DNA of 64,000 nt from contig MLPZ01000013.1 in the NCBI GenBank assembly GCA_001885315.1, positions 120,744 to 184,743 on the forward strand, given 5' to 3'. Source of the stretch: Treponema sp. CETP13. GTDB taxonomy: Bacteria; Spirochaetota; Spirochaetia; Treponematales; Treponemataceae. Below are positions 36,011 to 44,703 of the stretch, one piece after another. Each line of letters starts with the position of its first letter. Position 1 is the stretch's first letter. Made by a program: the position numbers and the translations under genes. Under the pieces are notes generated by a model. That model was not told the DNA's origin, did no database searches, and saw nothing but the letters and a program-made list of their open reading frames with translations.

Positions 36011-36490
36011 TTAATGCACTTGGCTGTAAATACTAGCAATTTCATTTCTCCAATCTGCTTTTGTATCTTTTGTTTCCCATTCTACCTCACGAATAATTTG
36101 AAAATGTTTTAAATCTTTTGGATTTTCAAAAACAACTACCCCAAATCTACCTTTACCTAAATAAATAATTTTCTCATTCTCTAGTAAATTTTGTTCTTTT
36201 GTTATTTTTTTTAGTACACAATCAAAATGTACAGGTTTACCAGTTTTGGGATCTGCAAGACAAGTTGCAATCTCAAGAATAGGTTCATGACACATAGGAC
36301 ATTCAGGCTTATTCAACCGTAAGGCTTTTATAGCTTCATTATCAGCTTTGTCCTGTTCTGTTAAAACGTAATTCTTTTGATTGTTTTTTTTCTTTTTATC
36401 AAAATTTTTTTTTAGATTCGCACCATTTCGCTTCGAATTGTTACGTGATTTTCTACGAGACGAACTAGAGTTTTTATTGTTACGCTCCAT
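36011..36490 (-). CDS. Basic protein with a zinc-finger motif, unknown function
   Basis: 159 residues from the ATG at 36490, which has AAGGA about 8 nt upstream. The first 55 residues are very basic and Asn/Lys/Ser/Arg-rich, probably disordered and nucleic-acid binding. A metal site follows near 76-100: CPMCHEPI, then HFDCVLKKI, giving a CxxC...HxxC pattern. The last part (FGVVVFENPKDLKHFQIIREVEWETKD) is a small mixed fold. It is the last gene of the ylqG-ylqH-HD-GYP-yraN run and overlaps the 57-residue gene by 11 nt. I do not recognise a named family. Confidence 0.75.
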   Translation of the reverse strand: MERNNKNSSSSRRKSRNNSKRNGANLKKNFDKKKKNNQKNYVLTEQDKADNEAIKALRLNKPECPMCHEPILEIATCLADPKTGKPVHFDCVLKKITKEQNLLENEKIIYLGKGRFGVVVFENPKDLKHFQIIREVEWETKDTKADWRNEIASIYSQVH

Positions 36491-36653
36491 ATTTAAATTC
36501 CTTATTGTTGTTTGGGATCTCAACAATATTTTTGCTTAATACTCCTGCAATTCTCTGTATAGCAAAATCCATATACTTTGGATCATGGATTTTCTCTCGT
36601 AATAGAATAACACGAGCATCATTATTTTTTTTCTTTATAGAACTAGAACTCAT
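36480..36653 (-). CDS. 57-residue small protein in the yraN operon
   Basis: A minus-strand frame of 57 codons plus stop. Its ATG overlaps the yraN stop as ATGA (36650-36653) and its 3' end overlaps the next gene by 11 nt, so it fills exactly the gap between two real genes in the same operon. The sequence starts MSSSSIKKKNNDARVILL and continues with a helical, basic stretch (REKIHDPKYMDFAIQRIAGVLS). No membrane helix. The tight overlaps on both sides are the main evidence that it is translated. Function unknown; a nucleic-acid or ribosome-related role is only a guess. Confidence 0.7.
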   Translation of the reverse strand: MSSSSIKKKNNDARVILLREKIHDPKYMDFAIQRIAGVLSKNIVEIPNNNKEFKYGA

Positions 36654-37027
36654 AAAAACTCCGAAAAAGCATTTTCAATGTGATACACATTTGGATAACA
36701 AGGCATATCAACAACTAATACATCAAACCGAATATAGCTGTTACTATATTGTCGATAAGATAAAAGAAAACGTTTAGCCGTTTCGACAATTCTTTTTTGT
36801 TTTGTTACCCCTAAAATCTGTTCAAGAGTTCTTAACGTACCATGAGGTGCAGTTTTCACTTCTACAAAGACCAAAATATTGTCTTTATAAGCTATTATAT
36901 CAATTTCACCGTATCTTGTCCTAAAATTTCTGGTAATTATTTCATACCCTTTTTTTTTTAAATATTCAACGGCTTTATCTTCACCCGCATCGCCTTTTTC
37001 TTTTGTTGAGACTTTACTTTTTTTCAT
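36650..37027 (-). CDS. yraN: YraN/UPF0102-family predicted nuclease
   Basis: 125 residues from the ATG at 37027, which lies 14 nt inside the HD-GYP gene. The family pattern is plain: KGDAGEDKAVEYLKKKGYEI, RNFRTRYGEIDIIAYKDNILVFVEVK, with the PD-(D/E)XK-type residues E and D of GEIDII and E/K of EVK. UPF0102 proteins resemble Holliday-junction resolvases, but their job is not settled. The stop overlaps the 57-residue gene. An upstream TTG/ATG-like start (37054) would extend it further into the neighbour and has no better ribosome site. Confidence 0.9.
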   Translation of the reverse strand: MKKSKVSTKEKGDAGEDKAVEYLKKKGYEIITRNFRTRYGEIDIIAYKDNILVFVEVKTAPHGTLRTLEQILGVTKQKRIVETAKRFLLSYRQYSNSYIRFDVLVVDMPCYPNVYHIENAFSEFL

Positions 37028-38144
37028 TAACAACTTCTTCTGGTCGTAAAGCACGTACTATAAATAAATCATTTTGTTCACTTAATTTTACAATTTGATG
37101 AAGAAAATTTTTTTTACTTGCAGGCGTTTTTATTATCTTTACATTTGGCATAAAAGGAGAATTAAGAACACTCGCAGAAACAAGTGCTATCGAATCATCA
37201 TTTAATAAAACATAAGAACCAACAGGATAAACACCAATACATTTTATAAATAATTTTAGTACCGTTGGATCAAAACGTTTACCTTTATCTCTTAATAAAT
37301 TTTTGACAGCCTCATAAGCAATCATTGAATTTCGATAAGATTTTGTCGAAATCATTGCATCAAAAGCATCTGCAACAGATAATATGCGTGCAGTTGTTGC
37401 TATTTCTGAGCCCTTACGACCTTCGGGATAACCAGTGCCATCCCAACGCTCATGATGTTGATTTATTATTGATGCCACTTCACGAGAATATAATAAATTA
37501 TCAGAAGCAAACTTGGCAGATTTAAATGTATGCATTTTTAACTGTTCAAATTCTTCAGATGTTAATTTACCTTTCTTTTTTACAATTTTTTCTGAAACAT
37601 ATTTCATACCTATATCATGTAATAGAGCCGCTATAACAAGTGCTTGTAAAGCTTTTTGGGGAAACTGTAATTCAATACCCATAACACACGAAGTAATAGC
37701 AACATTTACAGCTGAAACTACATAAGAGTCAAACTGAGGACTTTCAGAAATAACAAAATGCAATGCTGATATTTTATCATCACCAACATTTTGAATAATT
37801 TTGTTAGCAGCAGAATCAATAGTCTTTCGATCTACAGTTTGATTAGTATTTTTATTTTCAAAAACATCTGAAATTTCTTCTATTACAGAAAAATACCCAT
37901 CTACCTCATCTAAACTTTCCAGCTCTTCGACTTCTTCGATTTCATCTAAATTTGGAATAATCTCATTTTCTTTTAACACATGTCCTTCAGTAATAAGAAA
38001 AGAAATATCCCAACGAGAAATAACTTCTAAATGAGATTTTCTGACTGCACAATCCTGTGCAAGAAACATATTTTTACCATCTTCAAAAAACAATGGTTCT
38101 GAAAATTTTTGACCAACTTTTAATGAACTACTTTTTATCTTCAT
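37014..38144 (-). CDS. HD-GYP domain protein, probable cyclic-di-GMP phosphodiesterase
   Basis: 376 residues. An N-terminal DUF3391-like region (about 1-60) and an acidic linker (about 60-110) precede the HD-GYP domain: HDIGMKY (H176, D177), HH at 230-231 and WDGTGYP with GYP at 238-240, followed by RILSVADAFDAM. All metal and GYP residues are present, so it should be active in hydrolysing cyclic-di-GMP. No receiver domain. The start overlaps the ylqH-like gene by 17 nt and the end overlaps yraN by 14 nt, linking second-messenger turnover to flagellar-type genes. Confidence 0.9.
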   Translation of the reverse strand: MKIKSSSLKVGQKFSEPLFFEDGKNMFLAQDCAVRKSHLEVISRWDISFLITEGHVLKENEIIPNLDEIEEVEELESLDEVDGYFSVIEEISDVFENKNTNQTVDRKTIDSAANKIIQNVGDDKISALHFVISESPQFDSYVVSAVNVAITSCVMGIELQFPQKALQALVIAALLHDIGMKYVSEKIVKKKGKLTSEEFEQLKMHTFKSAKFASDNLLYSREVASIINQHHERWDGTGYPEGRKGSEIATTARILSVADAFDAMISTKSYRNSMIAYEAVKNLLRDKGKRFDPTVLKLFIKCIGVYPVGSYVLLNDDSIALVSASVLNSPFMPNVKIIKTPASKKNFLHQIVKLSEQNDLFIVRALRPEEVVNEKK

Positions 38145-38385
38145 ACTCTTCTACCTTTTGTATGTATGCAAAAACTCCAGCAAGAACTTTCCAAGTTTCT
38201 TTTGGTACATACGAGTTTAATTCACAGCAAGATAAAACCTGCGCAGTTGTTACATCATGAACTATTGGAATATTTTCTTTTGTAGCTATTTTTACAATCT
38301 GTTTGGCAAGTTGCCCTTTCCCTGAACAAATAATCAACGGAGCTTCTGCTCCTTCAGGATATACAACCCCACTAGCATATTCCAT
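38128..38385 (-). CDS. FlhB C-terminal-domain-like protein (YlqH/FhlB type)
   Basis: 85 residues. It corresponds to the cytoplasmic domain of FlhB without the membrane part: SGVVYPEGAEAPLIICSGKG, LAKQIVKIATKENIPIVHD, then AQVLSCCELNSYVPKETWKVLAGVFAYI. The self-cleaving NPTH motif of FlhB is absent. Stand-alone forms such as B. subtilis YlqH occur next to a FliK-like protein, as here, and may take part in flagellar export. It starts 3 nt after the stop of the YlqG-like gene and overlaps the HD-GYP gene. Confidence 0.88.
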   Translation of the reverse strand: MEYASGVVYPEGAEAPLIICSGKGQLAKQIVKIATKENIPIVHDVTTAQVLSCCELNSYVPKETWKVLAGVFAYIQKVEEYEDKK

Positions 38386-38388
38386 ATA

Positions 38389-39444
38389 TTAAGCCTCTGT
38401 CCTAACTATCGGAATTGCACAAGTTTCGGTAAAAAACCCATGGTCTGCTAATTTTGAATCATACGAAATAGAGTCTGTACTTATATTTGTCAACGATGCC
38501 AATAAATCAATATGTTTTTTTCGATACTTTTGTGGTACTTCAGGAAAAGTACAAAACTTTACTTTATTATATTTTAACATAACAAAATATGTTTTTCTTG
38601 AAAAATGTAAAGAAAGTTTAAAATATTCTGTTTTCTTACTTTCTAAATTTATTAATATCCTAAGACTACCATTCCCTTCGATCTTATCTTTCCCTTTTGG
38701 AGTCTGAATGTCTAACTTTATAGGAAAAACAATCCAATGATCTTTCTTATTTTTTATATGATTAAATAAAGTTAATAAACCTTTTTTTCTTTCTTCGATT
38801 TCTTGAGGATCATCATATATATTGCTTAGAATATGTTTTGCTTCGAGTTCCTCTTTGCTATATTTTGTTTTTTCATGTAAATTTGAATTATGTGTTTTAG
38901 AATCTAAACTTTGACCTAAAAGAAGAGAAAGCATAGCCATAACTGACTCTATTTCTGGATTAATTCCTTTTTCTGATATAGCTAATGCAACTTCGGCAGC
39001 TTCTTTTTCTCGTCCGGGAAACTTTGCCGCAATTGAACGTATTTTTTTTTCTAATTTACTATCGAATTTTAATCCCATTCCTACAAACAGTTGTATAATT
39101 TGCTGTGAAAAATTGTCATTGGGTAAACCAAGAGCCATAAGGTAATTTTGTATTGAAAAAGTTTGATCAGTGACTGAAATCTCATTTGTAAAATTTGGGA
39201 CAAGAAAAATCATCCCATCTTTAACTTGTATTTGAGCAGAAAATGATTTACCAACTTCTAATGGAGTCTGTGAAGTCACTGAAAATCTATTGCCTGCAAA
39301 AGAAGCCGAGTATTTATTTTTACCCATACTAGACAGGATTCTTACAAAAACAAATTCTCCTGGTTTTAAAATACCACCACTTTTAATATTATGAGAAAAA
39401 GATCCGGATATATTTTGTATAGGTGTATTACTACTATCAGCCAT
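38389..39444 (-). CDS. FliK-like/YlqG-type protein
   Basis: 351 residues from the ATG at 39444. The frame is open back to a TTG at 39480, exactly 36 nt earlier, which again fits a -35 box rather than a start. The N-terminal segment (KPGEFVFVRILSSMGKNKYSASFAGNRFSV) is the conserved strand-rich piece seen in YlqG proteins. A helical middle part and a C-terminal FliK-like domain (GNGSLRILINLESKKTEYFKLSLHF) follow. FliK controls flagellar hook length; the exact role of YlqG proteins is unclear. It heads the operon leading to the zinc-finger gene. Confidence 0.75.
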   Translation of the reverse strand: MADSSNTPIQNISGSFSHNIKSGGILKPGEFVFVRILSSMGKNKYSASFAGNRFSVTSQTPLEVGKSFSAQIQVKDGMIFLVPNFTNEISVTDQTFSIQNYLMALGLPNDNFSQQIIQLFVGMGLKFDSKLEKKIRSIAAKFPGREKEAAEVALAISEKGINPEIESVMAMLSLLLGQSLDSKTHNSNLHEKTKYSKEELEAKHILSNIYDDPQEIEERKKGLLTLFNHIKNKKDHWIVFPIKLDIQTPKGKDKIEGNGSLRILINLESKKTEYFKLSLHFSRKTYFVMLKYNKVKFCTFPEVPQKYRKKHIDLLASLTNISTDSISYDSKLADHGFFTETCAIPIVRTEA

Positions 39445-39491
39445 ATCATATATATTTGCATATTTTATAAAAAGTAACAACTAAATATAGT

Positions 39492-41861
39492 TCATGAATT
39501 TGTTAATTTCTCATTTAATTCCTCTATTAAGGCATCTAACTCTTCGTTAGACATACCCATAAAACTTATATATTCTCTAAGAGGATTATTTTGCAACATA
39601 GCTGTTTGCATTTCTGTTGTAATAGCTTCTTTCCCTGTATTTGATTCTAAATTTGTATTAGAACTCTGCAACGTAATCATTTTATTTAAATAAGGAAGAA
39701 ACACTTTTGCAGCTGCAGGATGTTTCATTATATCACCAACGACCGAATTTCTATCAAATTTAAATGGTAATTGTATATCTGTTTGAAATTTGAATGTAGC
39801 TGATAATCGAATATCCCTACTAGATGAACCAATTAAAATTCTATATTTACCAGAAGCTGTATACCAATCATTTATGTTTGTATTATACCAACACAAATCA
39901 CGACGGGACAAATACAATGTTACTAATTTACTCTCTTTTGGTTTTAGAGATACTTTTGTAAAATTTTTAAGTTCTTTTGCAGGTCTAGATATCGTCTCTT
40001 CTATATTCTCTGTCACAGCACAATCTTCTACATATATTTGACATATCTCTTTACCGGAACAATTTCCTATGTTAGTAACATTAAAGGTAATTGATAACTT
40101 ATCCTCATCATGCATTACAGTTGTTTTTTTTGTAGATTCCACTTTTAATTCTAGATCACTATATTTAAATTGTGTGTAACTAAGTCCATGACCAAAAGGG
40201 AACAAAACAGGCATATTTTTTTTATCATACCATCGATAACCAACATAAACCCCTTCTGCATATCTAACCTTTTGAGAATCATTTGCAAAATTAAGATAGC
40301 TTGGATTGTCTTCAAGCCTAAGCGGAAAAGTCTCTGCAAGTTTACCACATGGGTTTTCATATCCAAACAACAGATTAATTATTGCTTCTCCTACACCCTC
40401 TCCTCCGAGGTAAGCTTCAAGTATTGCTGGAACTTTATCAACCCACGGCATTTCAATAGGAGAACCATTTTGTAATACCACAACCGTGTTTGGTTGACTG
40501 CAGGCGATTAAGGATATAAATTCATTTTGATCCGGAGGCAGTTTCATAGTTTTTCTATCAAAACCTTCGCTTTCATAACTGTCGGGTAAACCTGCAAAAA
40601 TAACAACTGCTTTTGCTTTTTGAGCTGCTAGAAGAGCATCATCTAAATTTGAATCAGATACAAATTTTACATGTAATCCTCTTTTATACGCTGCTTCATA
40701 CGGAGAAACAACCCCCTTTGTATACACATGGGAACTTCCCCCTCCTTGAAACCTAGGCATTTTTGCAAAGTCACCAATAAAGACAATCTCTGAAGAAGAA
40801 CTTTTATCTAAGGGTAATATGGGAACTGAATTATCTTTTGAGGCGATTTCATTTCTAAGAAGAACCATACTTTCTTGAGCAATTCTAATTGCGAACTTAT
40901 GATGTTCTTCATAATCAAAATTATCCGCATTTTCGGTAACAAAACCAGATTTTGTATCTCCCCCATTACGGCCTTCTATATACTTAAAAATAATAGATAA
41001 TATTCGAGTAACAGCTTCATTTAAAACAGATTCTTTTAAAGTTCCCTCTTTTACCGCTGCAATAATACGAGCATCATTTGTCCCGTTTGATCCAGGCATT
41101 TCCAAATCGAGGCCAGCTAGAAGACCTTTTACACGATCATTCACAGCACCCCAATCAGAAATTGTTAACCCTGTATACCCCCATTCTTTACGCAGAATCG
41201 TTGTCAGCAAATATTCGTTTTCAGAAGCATAGATACCATTTATTTTATTATATGAACACATGACAGAATCAGGATTGCCTTTTTTTACAGCCTTTTCAAA
41301 AGCAGATAAGTAAATTTCCCTTAAGGTTCTTTCATCAACTTCAGACGATGACGACATCCTTCTATACTCTTGTGAATTTACAGCAAAATGTTTTATAGAA
41401 GTACTAATATTTTGAGATTGAACCCCGAGAATCCAACTTGCGCTCAATTCTCCGGCCAAATAGGGATCTTCAGAAAAATATTCAAAATTTCTACCACATA
41501 AAGGAGAGCGTTTTATATTAACCCCTGGCCCCAAAAGAACAGCAACATCTTCTGCAACACATTCTTCGCCAAGAATTTTTCCTTGCAAATATAAAAGTTC
41601 TCTATCAAATGAGCAAGCTGAAAGGCAAGCGGCTGGATAACAAACAGCTTGAATACTATTATTAACTCCAGAATTAGGATCTGATAAATTTTGTTTTCGA
41701 AGTCCTGAAGGTCCATCACTAAGCATTATTGACGGGATACGTCCAAGTTCAGAAAAATCTTTATCTCTTATCTCTTTTGTATGCCACATACCAGCCCCAG
41801 AACATAATGAAGCCTTTTCTTCTAGTGATAAATGTAAAACTAACTTTTGCAAATCTCTCAT
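39492..41861 (-). CDS. Glycoside hydrolase family 3, beta-glucosidase type
   Basis: 789 residues from the ATG at 41861; a longer start at TTG 41897 is the -35 box TTGCTA. The GH3 N-terminal domain (about 15-300) has SDGPSGLRKQ, KHFAVNSQEYRR and the nucleophile D236 in TISDWGAV. The GH3 C-terminal domain (about 330-570) carries FIGDFAKMPRFQGGGSSHV, and a fibronectin III-like domain (about 620-700) ends the enzyme. A further 90 residues form a tail. No signal peptide, so it acts on imported oligosaccharides in the cytoplasm. The specific sugar is unknown. Confidence 0.92.
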   Translation of the reverse strand: MRDLQKLVLHLSLEEKASLCSGAGMWHTKEIRDKDFSELGRIPSIMLSDGPSGLRKQNLSDPNSGVNNSIQAVCYPAACLSACSFDRELLYLQGKILGEECVAEDVAVLLGPGVNIKRSPLCGRNFEYFSEDPYLAGELSASWILGVQSQNISTSIKHFAVNSQEYRRMSSSSEVDERTLREIYLSAFEKAVKKGNPDSVMCSYNKINGIYASENEYLLTTILRKEWGYTGLTISDWGAVNDRVKGLLAGLDLEMPGSNGTNDARIIAAVKEGTLKESVLNEAVTRILSIIFKYIEGRNGGDTKSGFVTENADNFDYEEHHKFAIRIAQESMVLLRNEIASKDNSVPILPLDKSSSSEIVFIGDFAKMPRFQGGGSSHVYTKGVVSPYEAAYKRGLHVKFVSDSNLDDALLAAQKAKAVVIFAGLPDSYESEGFDRKTMKLPPDQNEFISLIACSQPNTVVVLQNGSPIEMPWVDKVPAILEAYLGGEGVGEAIINLLFGYENPCGKLAETFPLRLEDNPSYLNFANDSQKVRYAEGVYVGYRWYDKKNMPVLFPFGHGLSYTQFKYSDLELKVESTKKTTVMHDEDKLSITFNVTNIGNCSGKEICQIYVEDCAVTENIEETISRPAKELKNFTKVSLKPKESKLVTLYLSRRDLCWYNTNINDWYTASGKYRILIGSSSRDIRLSATFKFQTDIQLPFKFDRNSVVGDIMKHPAAAKVFLPYLNKMITLQSSNTNLESNTGKEAITTEMQTAMLQNNPLREYISFMGMSNEELDALIEELNEKLTNS

Positions 41862-41868
41862 AAAAGAA

Positions 41869-41897
41869 AGTATATCATGCTTCTTTTCAGATAGCAA
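41869..41897 (-). promoter_or_regulatory. Promoter of the GH3 gene (leaderless type)
   Basis: On the minus strand TTGCTA (41892-41897), exactly 17 bp, TATACT preceded by TGA (extended -10; 41869-41874), then 7 nt to the ATG at 41861. This is the best example of the pattern. Confidence 0.65.
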
Positions 41898-41901
41898 AAT
41901 A

Positions 41902-42918
41902 TTACTCTTCTATGTTTATTTTATTTTTTAGTTCATCACCATCAACATAAGCTTTTATGTTATTTAAGGATGTGTGTGCAATTGCAGATAATGCATTTGT
42001 TGTTAAAAAAGCCTGATGAGCTGTGATAATAACATTAGGAAAAGTCATTAATCTTGATAAAGTATCATCTCTAATAACATTTACTGACCAATCTTCGAAA
42101 AAATACTTGCTCTCTTCTTCATATACATCAAGTGCAGCTCCACCAATTTGCCTATGTTTTAAAGCATGCACTAATGCAACAGTATCTATTAATGCTCCAC
42201 GTCCTGTATTAATTACTACTGCATCACGTTTCATAAGACTTAAACTGTTTTTGTTAATAATATGTTTTGTTTCTGGTGTTAGAGGACAATGTAAAGAAAC
42301 AACGTCAACAATTTTAAAGAACTCTTCAAGGGGATAATATGTATATCCTTTTTGTTCTGCCCATTCTTTATTTGGATACACATCAAATAATGCAATCTTC
42401 ATTCCAAATCCAGAAAGAATATCTGCCATAATTCTGCCTATACGTCCTGTACCTATTATACCAGCTGTTAATCCATATAAATCACGTCCAGTTAAACCAT
42501 TTAAAGTAAAATTACCAGTACGAGTACGTAAATAAGCCTGTGGAATTTTTCTATTAAGTGACATTAAAAGAGCTGCGGCATGTTCGGCAACAGAATGAGG
42601 TGAATATGCAGGGACTCTGACTACTTGAATATTATGTGCCTGTGCAGCTTTTAAGTCTACATTGTTATACCCTGCACAGCGCATAGCAATAAGCTCTACT
42701 CCACATTCTGAAAGAATATCGATAACTTTTTCATTCAAAATATCATTTACAAATGCACAGACAACCTTATAGCCTTTTGCTGTACGTGCTGTTTTTTCAT
42801 TTAAATGAAAGTCAAAAAAATCTATATTATACAAAAACTTTTTATTAGATTCTGTAAATGCGTCGCGATCATACGGACGAGTATCATAAAAAGCAATAGA
42901 GAAATCATTTTGATTCAT
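41902..42918 (-). CDS. ldhA: D-lactate dehydrogenase
   Basis: 338 residues. It reduces pyruvate to D-lactate with NADH in fermentation. The NAD-binding motif GTGRIGRIMADIL is followed by the aspartate of ALFDVYPN. Catalytic residues fit the D-2-hydroxyacid dehydrogenase pattern: Arg in NTGRGALID, Glu in ALDVYEEE, His in TAHQAFLT. RCAGYNNVDLKAA is the substrate-loop motif of LdhA. Other 2-hydroxyacid substrates cannot be excluded. It has a strong AAGGAGG site 6 nt before the ATG, in contrast to its leaderless-type neighbours. Confidence 0.9.
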   Translation of the reverse strand: MNQNDFSIAFYDTRPYDRDAFTESNKKFLYNIDFFDFHLNEKTARTAKGYKVVCAFVNDILNEKVIDILSECGVELIAMRCAGYNNVDLKAAQAHNIQVVRVPAYSPHSVAEHAAALLMSLNRKIPQAYLRTRTGNFTLNGLTGRDLYGLTAGIIGTGRIGRIMADILSGFGMKIALFDVYPNKEWAEQKGYTYYPLEEFFKIVDVVSLHCPLTPETKHIINKNSLSLMKRDAVVINTGRGALIDTVALVHALKHRQIGGAALDVYEEESKYFFEDWSVNVIRDDTLSRLMTFPNVIITAHQAFLTTNALSAIAHTSLNNIKAYVDGDELKNKINIEE

Positions 42919-42975
42919 AAAAATCCTCCTTAAAATAAACTTAGTTTTTATTGTTTGTCTTTATTATAAAATACT

Positions 42976-43004
42976 ATAAAAAACACTAACTGAGTGTTGT
43001 TTTT
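42976..43004. terminator. Weak hairpin between the LD-carboxypeptidase and ldhA genes
   Basis: AACACT (42982-42987) and AGTGTT (42993-42998) form a 6-bp stem flanked by A and T runs on both sides. On the minus strand it follows the carboxypeptidase stop. The stem is short, so it may only attenuate. Confidence 0.4.
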
Positions 43005-43010
43005 ACAACA

Positions 43011-44048
43011 TTATTTTAAAAACATAATTGATGATTCGTTTTTATTATATTGAACAGTTGCCAAAAATCCATTTAACATTGGAATTGTCGGAGATATATG
43101 ACCAACATTTACATCAAAAATAATTGGTACATTAAATTCACTTAAAACTGACATTACTGCTTCTTCATAGGTTAAATCCATAAAATCATCACCATTTAGT
43201 GGTTTTCCAATAAGAAAGCCTTTTACATTCATAAAAAAATTATTATGTTTTAATTGCCATAAAGCCCGCAAAGTTGCTACAGCATTTAAATCACATGTTT
43301 CGAGATACCATATAAAACCATCATCTTTATACGTATTTTGAAAAGAAGAAATATCTGCAAACTCTGTTCCACATAATAATTGTAATACATCTAGACAACC
43401 ACCTATTAAACGACCGGTAAAAGTAACTTCTTTATCATCTAATGTAAACCATTTTGTTTTACCATTTAAATCATACGGAGCAAGATAATCTTCTAACTGT
43501 TTTTTATCTGTATTTTCATGTTCACCAATCTCGGGTATCTCATATTCTGTATACGCTTCTAGTTTGTTTTTTTTACCAGTTATAATAGAAAACCCATTTT
43601 CTATGTGTTTACTCCAAGGTTTCATACCAAGTTCAGGAATATGCACATAATAAATACTTGCTATATCACAAAGAGTAGTCAATGTAAAAGTCAATACCGT
43701 GTTATCTGAATAACCCATAAAATATTTTGGTTTTGCTTTTTTGATAGCTTCGAAATCTATATAATCAAGAATTTCTATCATTCGTTCTCCACCAGCAACA
43801 GATGACACAAAATTAACTGAATTATCAAGGTATGTTTCCATAAATTCTTTTGCTCTATCTTTTGCATTAGTACTTGCAACTTTTTTATACGAGCGAATAT
43901 TTTTACCTTCTTTTATGGCAAACCCTTTTCTTTTTAAAATCGAAATTGCACTTTCTAATCGAGTTGCATATGGATCCTCATTACATCCAAAAGAAGGAGC
44001 CACAAGCCCAATACAATCATTTTTTTGCAAAAATTTTGGATACTGCAT
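43011..44048 (-). CDS. LD-carboxypeptidase/MccF-like peptidase (family S66)
   Basis: 345 residues. S66 serine peptidases cut L,D peptide bonds in murein recycling or, as MccF, inactivate microcin C. NDCIGLVAPSFGCNEDP, GGERMIEILDYIDFE and PKYFMGYSDNTVLT (nucleophile Ser in GYSDN) are family motifs; WYLETCD carries the conserved Glu and GHISPTIPMLNG the His. No signal peptide, so it is cytoplasmic. TATACT lies 6 nt before the ATG with no ribosome site, suggesting a leaderless mRNA; the -35 box is weak. Confidence 0.88.
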   Translation of the reverse strand: MQYPKFLQKNDCIGLVAPSFGCNEDPYATRLESAISILKRKGFAIKEGKNIRSYKKVASTNAKDRAKEFMETYLDNSVNFVSSVAGGERMIEILDYIDFEAIKKAKPKYFMGYSDNTVLTFTLTTLCDIASIYYVHIPELGMKPWSKHIENGFSIITGKKNKLEAYTEYEIPEIGEHENTDKKQLEDYLAPYDLNGKTKWFTLDDKEVTFTGRLIGGCLDVLQLLCGTEFADISSFQNTYKDDGFIWYLETCDLNAVATLRALWQLKHNNFFMNVKGFLIGKPLNGDDFMDLTYEEAVMSVLSEFNVPIIFDVNVGHISPTIPMLNGFLATVQYNKNESSIMFLK

Positions 44049-44054
44049 ATAAAC

Positions 44055-44060
44055 AGTATA
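44055..44060 (-). promoter_or_regulatory. -10 box of the LD-carboxypeptidase gene
   Basis: TATACT on the minus strand, 6 nt before the ATG at 44048. At 17 bp upstream only TTTTAT is found, so the -35 element is poor. Confidence 0.4.
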
Positions 44061-44100
44061 CTAATTTTTGTGATAATATAAAAGAATAAATAAAAATATA

Positions 44101-44114
44101 AACACAATTGTGTT
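44101..44114. promoter_or_regulatory. Perfect 14-bp palindrome before the flavin reductase gene
   Basis: AACACAATTGTGTT, a perfect palindrome, lies just before the AGGAG ribosome site of the gene at 44127. Its symmetry and place in the 5' region fit an operator. Confidence 0.35.
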
Positions 44115-44126
44115 TCAGGAGTCAAA

Positions 44127-44657
44127 ATGAAAGAAATTGAAGTATTTGATTATTCAAATGACATTATGAAAGAATTACAAAAAGGGATTCTTATAACCAC
44201 TAAAAAAGACGGGAAAGTAAATTCTATGACTGTTAGCTGGGGTCATTTAGGTATTGAATGGGGAAAACCTATTTTTGTGTGTTATATACGTACAGGTCGA
44301 TATACTCATCAAATGTTGGATAGCGGAGAATTTACTGTAAACATACCATTAGACCGAGATAAAAATGGAAAATTAATAAATTATTGTGGATCTCACTCAG
44401 GGCGAGATGTTGACAAAGTAAAAAAACTTGGATTGCATCTTATACCTGGAATAGAAGTGTCAGCTCCAGCAATACAGGAACTTCCTCTTACTTTAGAATG
44501 TAAAATTATATACAGACAGATGCAAGAAAGTTCAAAATTACCTCTAGAAATGCAAGAACATTTTTATCCTAGCGATAAAGATAGTTCTTTTGGAATAAAT
44601 CGAGACCAACACGAAATGTTTTTTGGCGAAATTATAAAAGCATACATAGCCGATTAA
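44127..44657 (+). CDS. Flavin reductase/flavoredoxin-family protein
   Basis: 176 residues. The fold belongs to the FMN-binding split-barrel flavin reductases: KGILITTKKDGKVNSMTVSWG at the N-terminus, then GKPIFVCYIRTGRYTHQML and FTVNIP. These proteins bind FMN and pass electrons, and some act in NAD(P)H-flavin reduction. The substrate is not evident. It has AGGAG 6 nt before the ATG, and a 14-bp palindrome lies just upstream. An esterase gene follows after 46 nt and may be co-transcribed. Confidence 0.85.
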   Translation: MKEIEVFDYSNDIMKELQKGILITTKKDGKVNSMTVSWGHLGIEWGKPIFVCYIRTGRYTHQMLDSGEFTVNIPLDRDKNGKLINYCGSHSGRDVDKVKKLGLHLIPGIEVSAPAIQELPLTLECKIIYRQMQESSKLPLEMQEHFYPSDKDSSFGINRDQHEMFFGEIIKAYIAD

Positions 44658-44703
44658 ACAAAGCTTATATATGTATTGAAATATTACGTTAAGGAGAAAC
44701 CTT

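Noticed and set aside
36490..36526. TTG at 36526 as a -35 box 36 nt before the zinc-finger gene start
   Set aside because: At 17 bp there is AAGGAA, not a -10 box; AAGGA serves as ribosome site instead, so the spacing is coincidental.
41862..41897. Longer GH3 start at TTG 41897
   Set aside because: This TTG is the -35 box TTGCTA of a well-spaced promoter, so it lies upstream of the transcript start.
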